Origin: Dokdonella sp.
Lineage (GTDB): Bacteria; Pseudomonadota; Gammaproteobacteria; Xanthomonadales; Rhodanobacteraceae
DNA length: 64,000 nucleotides
Reading direction: 5' to 3'
NCBI RefSeq assembly: GCF_019634815.1
Contig: NZ_JAHCAP010000004.1
Location: 62,001 to 126,000, forward strand
The notes under the pieces are model-generated. The model made no database searches and had not been told where the DNA came from. It worked only from the letters and a program-made list of their open reading frames with translations. Shown piece after piece: positions 49,257-57,104 of the stretch (within the stretch, counting starts at the first letter, position 1; each line of letters begins with the position of its first letter). Made by a program: the position numbers and the translations under genes.

Positions 49257-50141
49257 ATGAGAGTCTGGGCGACATTCGCGCTTGCATCCCTGGTTATGGC
49301 CACGCCAGGCCACGCCGCCGACAAGCGCGATCCGCTGCGGATTGCGCTCAAGGCGCCAGCGCATGTGGAAAGCGAGTTCGAATTCGATACCGTGCCCGCG
49401 CGCAGCCTCGGCGTGCGCGCCGATGCGGGCGCCTGTCAGGTTGCCGGTGGCACGATCGGTTTCGCGAGTTCCGATGACGAACGCCTGTATCCGATCATCG
49501 CCACCAATGCGCTTGCGCCCTTCATCGAGGAGGTTGCGCGCAAGGTATTGACGGCGTGGGGAGTGGACGTGACCTCGTCCAGGGACGGCAGCCTGCAACT
49601 GCGTTGCCTGAACTTGAGCATCGAGCATCGCAATCGCGCCGTCGGTGCGACCTATGCTGGCGAAATCCGCATGGAATGGACCCTGCTCAACCGCAACGGG
49701 CAAGGCATTGCGCACGGTGTGATCACGGCCGCGGTTGACCACTACGGCCTCGGCCGCAGCGCCGTGAACGTCAACCAGACCCTTGCCGACACCATCGGCA
49801 GTGCGCTCGATCAGGCCTCGAACGAGCCTGGTTTCGCCAAGCTCTGGTCCGATGCATTCCAGAAGAACGTGGTCGAGCCGGCGTCGGAAAAGCCTGCGCC
49901 GGTGAAGGCGCCCGCAACGAAAACAAGTGTCGTGCGGCCAACGCCGGTGCGTTCGAGCGCGCCCAAGGCATCCTCCGAGGCGCCCGTGGCGAGCACGCCG
50001 GGTACCGCAACGGGATTGTCGTCGCAGTCCAGGCGCAGTGTCGAAGAGCGCTTGCGCGAGCTCGACAGTCTCTACGAGCGCAAGGCGATCACGCGCGCCA
50101 AGTATGAAAAGCGCCGCGCGCAGATTCTCGACGAGCGGTGA
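49257..50141 (+). CDS. Exported protein with C-terminal SHOCT domain
   Basis: A 294-residue protein. The signal peptide is MRVWATFALASLVMATPGHA. The middle (about 25-200) has no recognised fold; WSDAFQKNVVEP ends it and a Lys/Pro/Ala/Ser-rich linker (about 205-255) follows. The last 33 residues, EERLRELDSLYERKAITRAK and following, form a SHOCT short helical domain, usually a oligomerisation or interaction tail. GGAGG lies at 49247-49251. It is divergent from the fluoride riboswitch-crcB operon. Confidence 0.75.
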   Translation: MRVWATFALASLVMATPGHAADKRDPLRIALKAPAHVESEFEFDTVPARSLGVRADAGACQVAGGTIGFASSDDERLYPIIATNALAPFIEEVARKVLTAWGVDVTSSRDGSLQLRCLNLSIEHRNRAVGATYAGEIRMEWTLLNRNGQGIAHGVITAAVDHYGLGRSAVNVNQTLADTIGSALDQASNEPGFAKLWSDAFQKNVVEPASEKPAPVKAPATKTSVVRPTPVRSSAPKASSEAPVASTPGTATGLSSQSRRSVEERLRELDSLYERKAITRAKYEKRRAQILDER

Positions 50142-50246
50142 GCGGCCGATGAATCGTCCGGCAATGGCGGCGGCCGGCCGGTCGCCACGCCTCGCCGCGC
50201 GCAGCTGTTGGCATGCGGTGTCCTGCACGTCTGCGGTGCGGCCGCA

Positions 50247-51467
50247 ATGACGCAGGTGGTGCCGGCGATTCCCACGCCGCGACCCCGACGGCGCATCCTC
50301 GCGCCCCTGCTCGGCGGCCTGTCGATGTTCGGGCCCTTCTCGATCGACACGATTTTTCCCGCGTTTCCGGCATTGGAAGCTGATCTGCGCGCGAGCCCGA
50401 TCGCCGTGCAGCAGACGATCAGCACCTACCTGGTCGCCTATGCGGTAATGGCGCTGGTATACGGGCCGCTGTCGGATGCGCTCGGCCGTCGCCGCGTGAT
50501 TCTCGCCGGACTGTTCGTTTACGCGCTGGCCTCGATCGGCTGCGCGCACGCGCATGATCTCGATACCCTGCTGGTGTTCCGCGCCCTGCAAGGCATGTCG
50601 GCGGGAGCCGGACTCATCGTCGGCCGCGCCATCATCCGCGACTGCTTCGACGGTGCCGAGGCACAGAAGCTCATGGCCACGGTTTCGATGATCTTCGCGG
50701 TCGCACCTGCGCTCGCGCCGATCGTCGGCGGCTGGGTGATCGCCTTCGCGCACTGGCCGATGATCTTCCATCTGCTGGCAGGATTTGCCGTTGTGCTCAC
50801 ACTGGCCTGCGCGGCATGGCTGCCCGAAACGCATCCGCGCGAGCGGCGCGTGGGCCTGTCCCTGCGCGAACTGGCGGCCACCAACCGTTCGATCGTCACT
50901 GATCGTGCCTTCTTTCCGCTGATGCTGTCCGGCTCGTTCAACTTCAACGCGCTGTGGATCTACATCTCCTCGGCGCCGGTGTTCGTCATCGACATGCTCA
51001 AGCTCGATGCGCAGCAGTTCGGCTGGCTGTTCGTGCCGGCGATCAGCGGCATGATGCTCGGCTCGTTCCTGTCCGGACGCGTGGCGGGGCGCCTGACGGC
51101 CGCCGCGACGATCCGCATCGGTTACGCGATCATGCTGCTGGCCTGCGCGATCAATCTCGGCGTCAGCTGGGCCCTGCCGCAACCGCAGTTGCCGTGGTCG
51201 GTGCTGCCAATCGGCCTGCATGCAATCGGCATCGGCCTGAGTTTCCCGACGCTCACCTTGCTGCTGCTCGACCGCTTTCCCCACCATCGCGGTGCGGCCT
51301 CGTCGGTACAGGCTTTCGTGAGCCTGCTGATCAGCGCGCTGATCGCGGGTGCCCTTGCGCCGGTGTTGTCGGCATCGCCGATGCGACTCGCGCTCGCGGC
51401 AACGATCGTGACCGCGCTTGGCCTGGTCAGTTGGCGCATCTACCTCGCGATCGTGCGGCGCTGGTGA
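50247..51467 (+). CDS. Bcr/CflA family multidrug exporter (MFS)
   Basis: A 406-residue drug:proton antiporter. Twelve transmembrane helices can be traced, beginning at LLGGLSMFGPFSIDTIFPAF. The loop-2/3 MFS motif is YGPLSDALGRRRVILAGL, and motif C-like GAGLIVGRAIIRDCF with the next helix fits the Bcr/CflA (14-TMS-free, 12-TMS) drug-resistance family, which exports bicyclomycin, chloramphenicol or sulfonamides. The substrate here cannot be fixed. The ATG at 50247 lacks a strong ribosome-binding site; the frame extends upstream without features. It is a single gene between the SHOCT protein and a secreted protein. Confidence 0.9.
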   Translation: MTQVVPAIPTPRPRRRILAPLLGGLSMFGPFSIDTIFPAFPALEADLRASPIAVQQTISTYLVAYAVMALVYGPLSDALGRRRVILAGLFVYALASIGCAHAHDLDTLLVFRALQGMSAGAGLIVGRAIIRDCFDGAEAQKLMATVSMIFAVAPALAPIVGGWVIAFAHWPMIFHLLAGFAVVLTLACAAWLPETHPRERRVGLSLRELAATNRSIVTDRAFFPLMLSGSFNFNALWIYISSAPVFVIDMLKLDAQQFGWLFVPAISGMMLGSFLSGRVAGRLTAAATIRIGYAIMLLACAINLGVSWALPQPQLPWSVLPIGLHAIGIGLSFPTLTLLLLDRFPHHRGAASSVQAFVSLLISALIAGALAPVLSASPMRLALAATIVTALGLVSWRIYLAIVRRW

Positions 51468-51619
51468 TGCCTGCGTCGCATTTCAGACTGCAATTGCAGG
51501 CCCGCGATGCACACACTGGCTCGTGCGCGGCGAGAATCTTGCTCAGTTCCGGAGCTTCGCGAAGTTGCGCCGCAGTTTTTCTGCGCTGTGCACCGTTTCA
51601 CAGTTCCAAGAAATGGAGA

Positions 51620-51650
51620 TTGACTTTGTAGTGGTGGGGGGGGGCATCAT
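51620..51650 (+). promoter_or_regulatory. Candidate promoter with a G9 tract in its spacer
   Basis: TTGACT (51620-51625, 5 of 6 to consensus) and CATCAT (51645-51650, 4 of 6) are separated by 19 bases, of which the last nine (51636-51644) are an uninterrupted G run. The start codon lies 45 bases further on with a GGAG site. Slippage by one or two G would bring the spacer to 17-18, as in phase-variable promoters of Neisseria. This is inferred from sequence. Confidence 0.45.
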
Positions 51651-51694
51651 TCATTTGCCTGCGCAGGCATTCCCTATGGATACGGAGAATGCAA

Positions 51695-52363
51695 ATGAAG
51701 AGATCGATTTTCACAGGCATGTTGGGGCTTGGGCTCGCAGTGGCAATGCAACCAGTGAGCGCGCAGGGTTGGCATGGAACGATTTCAGCCACCAACGTCT
51801 ACACCCAAGGCGATCAAGCCACTGGCGACATTCTGATTCAAAGCGTCAATGGATCAACGGAGTTGGTTCCGTTCATGGCGACTGCAACTGGGCAATACGC
51901 CGTCTCGGTGGCGGTTGCCGGATCCAGCCATGTGCCTGCCGGCTCTTTCACGGTCGGCTTTGGAGGGCCTGGAGCGGGCGCCGGCAACCCACCTGGCAAT
52001 GGCGGCGGCCCACCGATCGTGATCTTGGGTGATGACTCGGGGAGACTCGATTTTTCAACCGTCGGCATCGCTGATGCCAGCGTGCCGGACGGATGGGGAG
52101 TGAGAATTCTGACGGGCCTTGGTGTCTGTGCTGCCCTTTCAGCCCTCCAGCACGCGACGGCCGTTTATGCATGCTCAGGGTCCGGTGGTGGGTTGGCAGA
52201 GTTTTCAATGGACGAGTGTGGCGCACATCTTGAATACCGATGCATGAATTCGCCCCCGCCGTTTCCGTCGCAACCGCCGCTGACGCAATATTCCTTCCCT
52301 TTCGGACCTTTCAGCATTTGGGATGAGGCTGGGCGTCTTGACCTGTTCTGGATGGGGTATTGA
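51695..52363 (+). CDS. Small secreted protein of unknown function
   Basis: A 222-residue exported protein. The signal peptide is MKRSIFTGMLGLGLAVAMQP, cut near VSAQG. The mature part begins WHGTISATNVYTQGDQATGD and contains a Gly/Pro/Asn-rich linker (GPGAGAGNPPGNGGGPP, about 90-107). A C-terminal part with four cysteines in two pairs follows (VCAAL...ACSGSGGG...DECGAHLEYRC). No catalytic motif is seen. GGAG at 51684-51687 supports the ATG at 51695 over 51689. It is preceded by a putative promoter with a G9 tract, so expression may switch. Confidence 0.65.
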   Translation: MKRSIFTGMLGLGLAVAMQPVSAQGWHGTISATNVYTQGDQATGDILIQSVNGSTELVPFMATATGQYAVSVAVAGSSHVPAGSFTVGFGGPGAGAGNPPGNGGGPPIVILGDDSGRLDFSTVGIADASVPDGWGVRILTGLGVCAALSALQHATAVYACSGSGGGLAEFSMDECGAHLEYRCMNSPPPFPSQPPLTQYSFPFGPFSIWDEAGRLDLFWMGY

Positions 52364-52460
52364 GCGATAGCCGTCAAATGGACTGGGCGACACTCCACGA
52401 TGTCGCTCAGTCCGTCGTTGCGTGACATTTTACATGTCATGATGATCGGCTCGATGAATC

Positions 52461-53444
52461 ATGGTGGTGATCATGGGCGAACGCAAATTCAAGATCCGCC
52501 TCATCATGCGCGCCCTCCTCGTGACGCTGGGCTGGCTGCTGCTCAGCAATTCCATCACGATGGCCCTGTTGGTTTTCGGCCCCCAAGTCGTTTCGATGGA
52601 CTCGGCATATGTCTTGCCGGCAAGCGTCGATATCACGGCGCAGGCGCGCAAGGTTGAAGACAGGCTGGCCGAGGCGCTGGCTGGTATTGCGATCGAGTCG
52701 ATCGACGTGGGGGCTGTGCCTGCGGGCGTGGAGTACGCGGCATGTGGCAGCCATGCCTTGCGCATCAAGGTCGCGGCCAGGGTGGTGCCGACCGAGCAGC
52801 GCGTCTTGCTTGGGCAGGTGAACGGCGCAGTACGTGCTGCCGGTCTGGGCCAAGCTTGTCTGGACCGTGGCGTGCATGTCTCGATGAATGGTGCGACGTC
52901 GGTTTGGCTTGGACAGGCTGCCTTGGCGCTGCTGGTGCTGCTGCTGGTCTGGCGTCGCCGCAGCGGCAGCAGTGGCTCAGGCCTGATCGCGGATTGGACG
53001 CCGCGCATGGTTGGCAGGGCCGCCTTGCATTGGGGCGTTGGTGGTGGCCTGGGTTTGATCGGGTTCTCCGTCGCAGCCGCCGCGCTCTGGTATCTGAGCG
53101 GCGTGGATCTTCCTCCGCAGCGCCCGCCGATGGGCACCATGGCTGCGATCACGGTGTTGGTGGGCGGCGTCTTGATCGCGCCGATCTTCGAGGAATACGT
53201 GTTTCGAGCCTGGTTGCTCGAGCAGTTGTCGCGTGTGATGCCGACTTGGTTCGCGCTGTCCTTGAGCGCGCTGGTGTTCATGCTGATTCATGCGCCGCGC
53301 TATTGGCCCCTCGTTCTGATCTACATGATCGACGGGATCCTGCTGGGCCTGTTGTGGCTGCGCACCCGTTCCCTGTTGAGCAATGTCATCGCCCATGGCC
53401 TCACCAATCTGGTGTTGTTTGGCAGCGGCATGATTGGAGGCTGA
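52461..53444 (+). CDS. CPBP family intramembrane glutamic endopeptidase
   Basis: A 327-residue membrane protease homologue of the CAAX-prenyl-protease-like (Abi, CPBP) family. The catalytic motif set is complete: EEYVFR (Glu244, Glu245, Arg249), FMLIH (His277) and AHGLTN (His312, Asn316), in the last transmembrane helices. N-terminal segments are at 17-40 and 148-164, with a hydrophilic region between them (about 45-145) that is probably periplasmic. Members cleave or process membrane proteins or confer bacteriocin self-immunity. The ATG at 52461 or at 52473 could start it. No substrate or partner gene is apparent. Confidence 0.88.
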   Translation: MVVIMGERKFKIRLIMRALLVTLGWLLLSNSITMALLVFGPQVVSMDSAYVLPASVDITAQARKVEDRLAEALAGIAIESIDVGAVPAGVEYAACGSHALRIKVAARVVPTEQRVLLGQVNGAVRAAGLGQACLDRGVHVSMNGATSVWLGQAALALLVLLLVWRRRSGSSGSGLIADWTPRMVGRAALHWGVGGGLGLIGFSVAAAALWYLSGVDLPPQRPPMGTMAAITVLVGGVLIAPIFEEYVFRAWLLEQLSRVMPTWFALSLSALVFMLIHAPRYWPLVLIYMIDGILLGLLWLRTRSLLSNVIAHGLTNLVLFGSGMIGG

Positions 53445-53504
53445 GCGACAAGTCGCGTGCCGAGTCAATTTGCACGGCTTGCCCTTGCCGGTCCATGTCC
53501 TTCC

Positions 53505-53750
53505 TCAGCTTGCTGGCGTGCCTTCGGCGCGACCGAGAATGTTGCGCAGGATGCCGAGCACTTCGTCCTTGCTGCCGGTCAGGGTGAGCTGTGATTCGCG
53601 CGGGAAATCGGTGCCGAGGTTGACGGCGTAGCCGAGGCCGAGGTCGTTGCCGTCTTCGTCGATGCGCGTGAAGGTTTCGGTCTTGCCGATGTAGGCGATG
53701 CGATTGGCGTCGATGACGCGGCCGTCGGGAAGCTTGATCCAGCGTTGCAT
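53505..53750 (-). CDS. Small protein of unknown function, last gene of the min cluster
   Basis: An 81-residue protein beginning MQRWIKLPDGRVIDANRIAY. GGAG lies eight bases before its ATG at 53750, and no signal peptide is visible. It is acidic and basic in alternation with no motif that I recognise. It lies 90 bases after the HExxH protein gene on the same strand, so it may belong to the min operon's tail or be separate. Confidence 0.6.
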   Translation of the reverse strand: MQRWIKLPDGRVIDANRIAYIGKTETFTRIDEDGNDLGLGYAVNLGTDFPRESQLTLTGSKDEVLGILRNILGRAEGTPAS

Positions 53751-53840
53751 GGCTGACTCCAAAGGGTTGGGGCGCGAGACGCCGGACGCGCGTCGCTGCG
53801 GCATTCTACCGTTGCGCTGCCGGATCGGCGTTGCCTTGGC

Positions 53841-54320
53841 TCAGGCGTTTGGCAGGCCGCGTTCGGCCAGCCAGGCGCGGGCGTCTTCGGCATCTCGCTC
53901 GAACCAGGCGCGCGCCGAGCCGAGCCGGAACGAGTAGCCCCAGGCATCCATGTCGGCCATTTGCCGCGCGCGACCGACGCCGGGCAGGGCATCGGCGAGC
54001 ACGATCTGCAGGCAGCAGGTCGAATCCTCCTCGATCTGAGAATCGGACGCGTCGGTGTGGACGAGGTCGCGCCGCGCGGGCGGAATCACGATCAGATGGC
54101 AGGCCTCGTGCAGCAGCGAATGCACCGGCGTATCGGCGCGCGCGTAGACGCGCGATCCGATCACGCCGGCTTCGCACTCGCCCCAGTAACTGCCCGGGAT
54201 CATTTCGCCGTCGGCGACTTCGAGCAGTTCGAGGCCGTAGCGTTCAAGCAGAATACGTGGCGCATCGAAGCCGATTTCGCCGAGCAGCTGCACCGACGTG
54301 GCGGCGTCGACGCCGCTCAC
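53841..54320 (-). CDS. HExxH-motif protein translationally coupled to minE
   Basis: A 159-residue cytoplasmic protein of unknown function. It carries HSLLHEACHLIVIPP with the zincin motif HExxH at 71-75, so zinc binding or proteolysis is possible. A third ligand is not obvious; candidates are Asp/Glu in SDSQIEEDS. It also has cysteines in DSTCCLQIV. Its ATG overlaps the minE stop by four bases (ATGA), which gives strong translational coupling. Its position in the division-site operon is unusual, since classical min operons end at minE. No other partner is visible. Confidence 0.75.
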   Translation of the reverse strand: MSGVDAATSVQLLGEIGFDAPRILLERYGLELLEVADGEMIPGSYWGECEAGVIGSRVYARADTPVHSLLHEACHLIVIPPARRDLVHTDASDSQIEEDSTCCLQIVLADALPGVGRARQMADMDAWGYSFRLGSARAWFERDAEDARAWLAERGLPNA

Positions 54321-54607
54321 GCTTCGTCGCTGGCGACTGCCGCCGGAGGCGCCGAGGGTTTTTCGGGCAGGGCCACCGAGAGCTCGAGTACTTCGCCTTC
54401 GCCTTCGCGCGTGACGTGGATGTCGATTGCATCGGGGTCGACATTGACGTACTTGCGGATCACCTCGAGCAGTTCACGGCGCAACATCGGCAGGTAGTCG
54501 GGACGGCCGCTGGCCGCGCGTTCCTGCAGCACGATGATGCGCAAGCGCTCGGTGGCGAGTGCTGCGGTGTTTTTCGGGCGCGCGCGGAACAGGTCGAACA
54601 AGCCCAT
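54317..54607 (-). CDS. minE: Cell division topological specificity factor MinE
   Basis: A 96-residue protein that stimulates MinD ATPase and drives pole-to-pole oscillation. The membrane-targeting start MGLFDLFRARPKNTAALATE, the RLRIIVLQERA anti-MinCD strand and the YLPMLRRELLEVIRKYVNVD dimerisation helix are typical. Length is close to the E. coli protein (88), with a short alanine/proline tail. It begins three bases after minD ends, and its stop overlaps the next gene. Confidence 0.97.
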   Translation of the reverse strand: MGLFDLFRARPKNTAALATERLRIIVLQERAASGRPDYLPMLRRELLEVIRKYVNVDPDAIDIHVTREGEGEVLELSVALPEKPSAPPAAVASDEA

Positions 54608-54610
54608 GAT

Positions 54611-55423
54611 TCAGCCTCCGAACATGCGAGAGAGGAAGCCCTTCTTCTGCGCCTGGGTGAAGCGCATCGGCAGGGTTTCGCCGCACAGCCGTGCAACCGC
54701 GTCGGCATAGGCCTGGCCCGCGGCCGAGGCTTCGTCGAGGATCACCGGCACGCCGGAGTTGGAGGCGGTGAGCACGCCTTCGGATTCGGGCACCACGCCA
54801 ATCACTTCGAGACCGAGGATCTCCTTGACGTCGTTGACGCCCATCATGTCGCCGTTGGCGACGCGCTCGGGGTTGTAGCGGGTGAGCAGCAGGTGCTGCT
54901 CGACGCCGGCGCCGCCTTGTTCGGCGCGACGCGTCTTGCTCGAGAGCAAGCCGAGAATGCGGTCTGAATCGCGCACGCTGGAGACTTCGGGGTTGACCAC
55001 CACCACTGCGCGGTCGGCGAAGTACATCGCCAGCGCCGCGCCCTTCTCGATGCCTGCGGGCGAGTCGCAGATGACGATGTCGAAGCCGTCGTCGCCCAGT
55101 TCCTTGAGCACGCGCTCGACGCCTTCCTTGGTGAGCGCGTCCTTGTCGCGCGTCTGCGAGGCGGCGAGCACGAACAGGGTGTCGATGCGCTTGTCCTTGA
55201 TCAAGGCCTGCTTGAGCGTGCACTCGCCCTGGATCACGTTGACGAAGTCGTACACCACGCGTCGCTCGCAGCCCATGATGAGGTCGAGGTTGCGCAGGCC
55301 GACGTCGAAATCGATCACCGCGACTTTCTTGCCGCGCTTGGCCAGACCCATCGCGAGCGAGGCGCTGGTGGTGGTCTTGCCGACGCCGCCTTTTCCTGAC
55401 GTGACTACGATGACTTCAGCCAA
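54611..55423 (-). CDS. minD: Septum site-determining ATPase MinD
   Basis: A 270-residue deviant-Walker ATPase that recruits MinC to the membrane. I start it at TTG 55423: GAGG lies eight bases upstream, the product begins (M)AEVIVVTSGKGGVGKTT, and the signature lysines become Lys11 and Lys16 exactly as in E. coli MinD (270 residues). An ATG at 55504 that overlaps the minC stop (TGATG) would add a 27-residue low-complexity N-terminus; it cannot be excluded. Other features are VIDFDVGLRNLDL, CDSPAGIEKGAA and the C-terminal amphipathic membrane anchor KKGFLSRMFGG. Confidence 0.95.
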   Translation of the reverse strand: MAEVIVVTSGKGGVGKTTTSASLAMGLAKRGKKVAVIDFDVGLRNLDLIMGCERRVVYDFVNVIQGECTLKQALIKDKRIDTLFVLAASQTRDKDALTKEGVERVLKELGDDGFDIVICDSPAGIEKGAALAMYFADRAVVVVNPEVSSVRDSDRILGLLSSKTRRAEQGGAGVEQHLLLTRYNPERVANGDMMGVNDVKEILGLEVIGVVPESEGVLTASNSGVPVILDEASAAGQAYADAVARLCGETLPMRFTQAQKKGFLSRMFGG

Positions 55424-55503
55424 TGGAGTGTCCTCGGTTGCGGGGTTCGATGCGGGTGCCGGGCCGTCGCTGGCCTCGTCGATGGAAGGTTTCGGATCGT
55501 TCA

Positions 55504-56295
55504 TCACAGTTTCTTCAGCAGCAGCTTGTCGCCGTCCAGCCAGGCTTGCACCGGCTTGCCGCGGATGTCGGCGGGGATGTCTTCGAATACGCGATACTGG
55601 CCCGCGATCGACACCAGTTCGGCGTGGAATTCCTGACAGAAAATCCGCGCACGGGTATCGCCCTGGGCGCCGGCGAGGGCTCGGCCGCGCAAGGCACCGT
55701 AGACGTGGATCGAACCATCGGCGATCACCTCGGCACCGTTGCCGACGAGGGCGGTGACGGTGAGATCGCGGCCGCGCGCATAGACCTGTTGGCCGGAGCG
55801 CACCGGTTTGTCCTGCAACTGGCTCGCGGCATCCGCGCCGACCACGGCCGTCTGTTCGACGGCCTTGGCTGCAGGCGCCGGTGTGGGTTCGGGCGCGGCG
55901 GCGACCGGTGCAGGCTCGGGGGCCTGCGCTCCGCTGCGCTCGTAGGCCGCGCGGAACTTGGCGATCACCGGCAGGCCCAGCTCCACCGCGAGGCGTTCGT
56001 TCTCGCTGGTGCCGTAGGACAGGCCCACCGCAAGCATGCCGGCGCGATGGATGCGTTCGAGCAGGTCACGCACAGTGGCGAGATCGGGCAGGCTGGGCAG
56101 GTGGCTCAGATCGAGGACGACCGGTGCGCGCAGAAACAGTTTCTGCGCGCCGGCGACCTTGTCGCGCAGTTCGGCCTCGAGCGCCTGCGCATCGAGCTTC
56201 TTGAGTTTGAGGTTGGCGATGCCGACCTGGCCAAATTTGATTTCCGCAACGGGTTCGAGCGAAAGCGGCGCCGTGGCCGCATCACGCGCGCTCAT
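55504..56295 (-). CDS. minC: Septum site-determining protein MinC
   Basis: A 263-residue FtsZ assembly inhibitor. The N-terminal FtsZ-binding domain (about 15-115) contains VVLDLSHLPSLPDLATVRDL. An Ala/Pro-rich linker (about 120-150) precedes the C-terminal beta-helix with RSGQQVYARGRDLTVTALVG and GSIHVYGALRGRALAGA, the MinD-binding part. The ATG at 56295 has a GGGGGG site and overlaps the stop of the upstream GNAT gene (ATGA). It leads the minCDE genes and is probably co-transcribed with the acetyltransferase. Confidence 0.96.
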   Translation of the reverse strand: MSARDAATAPLSLEPVAEIKFGQVGIANLKLKKLDAQALEAELRDKVAGAQKLFLRAPVVLDLSHLPSLPDLATVRDLLERIHRAGMLAVGLSYGTSENERLAVELGLPVIAKFRAAYERSGAQAPEPAPVAAAPEPTPAPAAKAVEQTAVVGADAASQLQDKPVRSGQQVYARGRDLTVTALVGNGAEVIADGSIHVYGALRGRALAGAQGDTRARIFCQEFHAELVSIAGQYRVFEDIPADIRGKPVQAWLDGDKLLLKKL

Positions 56296-56912
56296 GCGCC
56301 CCCCGCAAGGCGCGCGTCGGTCGGCACGGCATGCGTGGCGCGTTTGCGCTCGCGCAGCCACGGCAGGTCGGGCAGGTGGCCGCCGTTGGCCTGCAGATAG
56401 GTGTCGGCCACGAACGGATAGCTGCACAGTGTCTTGGCCAGCAGGGCCACGCGGCGCTCATTGGCGGGCATCACCTGCTGACCGACCTCGGCGAAACCCG
56501 AGGTTCCGTGGAACAGCAGGGAGACGTCGTCGCGCGGCTCGAGGAAGACCTCGCAGGTCAGCACTGGCGAGCGGGTTTCGGCATAGCTGGTGACGTCGGC
56601 GTAGAACACGCGGCCAAGGCCCAGACCGCGCTGACCACGCGCGACGACGATGCGGTCGATGTAGACGAAGCGTGGATAGCGCTCGGCGAACCAGCGGAAG
56701 TTGGGGCTGGTGTAGTCGGCGTCCTGATTGAGGGCAACGAGAAAGCCGGCAACATGGCCATCGACTTCGGCGACGCGGAAGTAGCAAGCCTGTTCATACA
56801 GGTCACGCAAGGCGGCGGCGCTCAGGGGCAGGATCGTCGGACCGGCCGCATTGTTGAGCGCGAGCACCGAATCCAGATCTTGCGACGCGACGTCGCGAAA
56901 GCGTACTGCCAT
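56292..56912 (-). CDS. GNAT family N-acetyltransferase
   Basis: A 206-residue acetyl-CoA-dependent acetyltransferase. The GNAT core includes VAGFLVALNQ (beta-strand), YIDRIVVARGQRGLGLGRVF with the CoA-binding Q/RxxG/A loop (RGQRGLG), and LTCEVFLEP. It acts in the cytoplasm; the acyl acceptor (amine or protein N-terminus) is unknown. The ATG at 56912 has GGGAG. Its stop overlaps the minC start, so it forms the first gene of a GNAT-minC-minD-minE transcript. Confidence 0.87.
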   Translation of the reverse strand: MAVRFRDVASQDLDSVLALNNAAGPTILPLSAAALRDLYEQACYFRVAEVDGHVAGFLVALNQDADYTSPNFRWFAERYPRFVYIDRIVVARGQRGLGLGRVFYADVTSYAETRSPVLTCEVFLEPRDDVSLLFHGTSGFAEVGQQVMPANERRVALLAKTLCSYPFVADTYLQANGGHLPDLPWLRERKRATHAVPTDARLAGGA

Positions 56913-57104
56913 GAACTTGCTCCCGTGGAATGCGGCCCGTCGCCGAAGAGTGCGGTGGGCCGCATCGCCAATTATCGCATGCGCGCACGGCAAGAACAGG
57001 GCATGTTGGAGGCCTTGGTGTTAGCGAAGCGTTATGTTGCGGCCGCAGCATCGCAGTGACTTCGGACAGGGTTGCCGGAGCCGGCCTCGCCCTATGATGG
57101 CGCC

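Noticed and set aside
49227..51287. A 686-codon minus-strand open frame over the SHOCT and Bcr genes
   Set aside because: Antisense to a clear MFS transporter; R/H/D-rich shadow composition.
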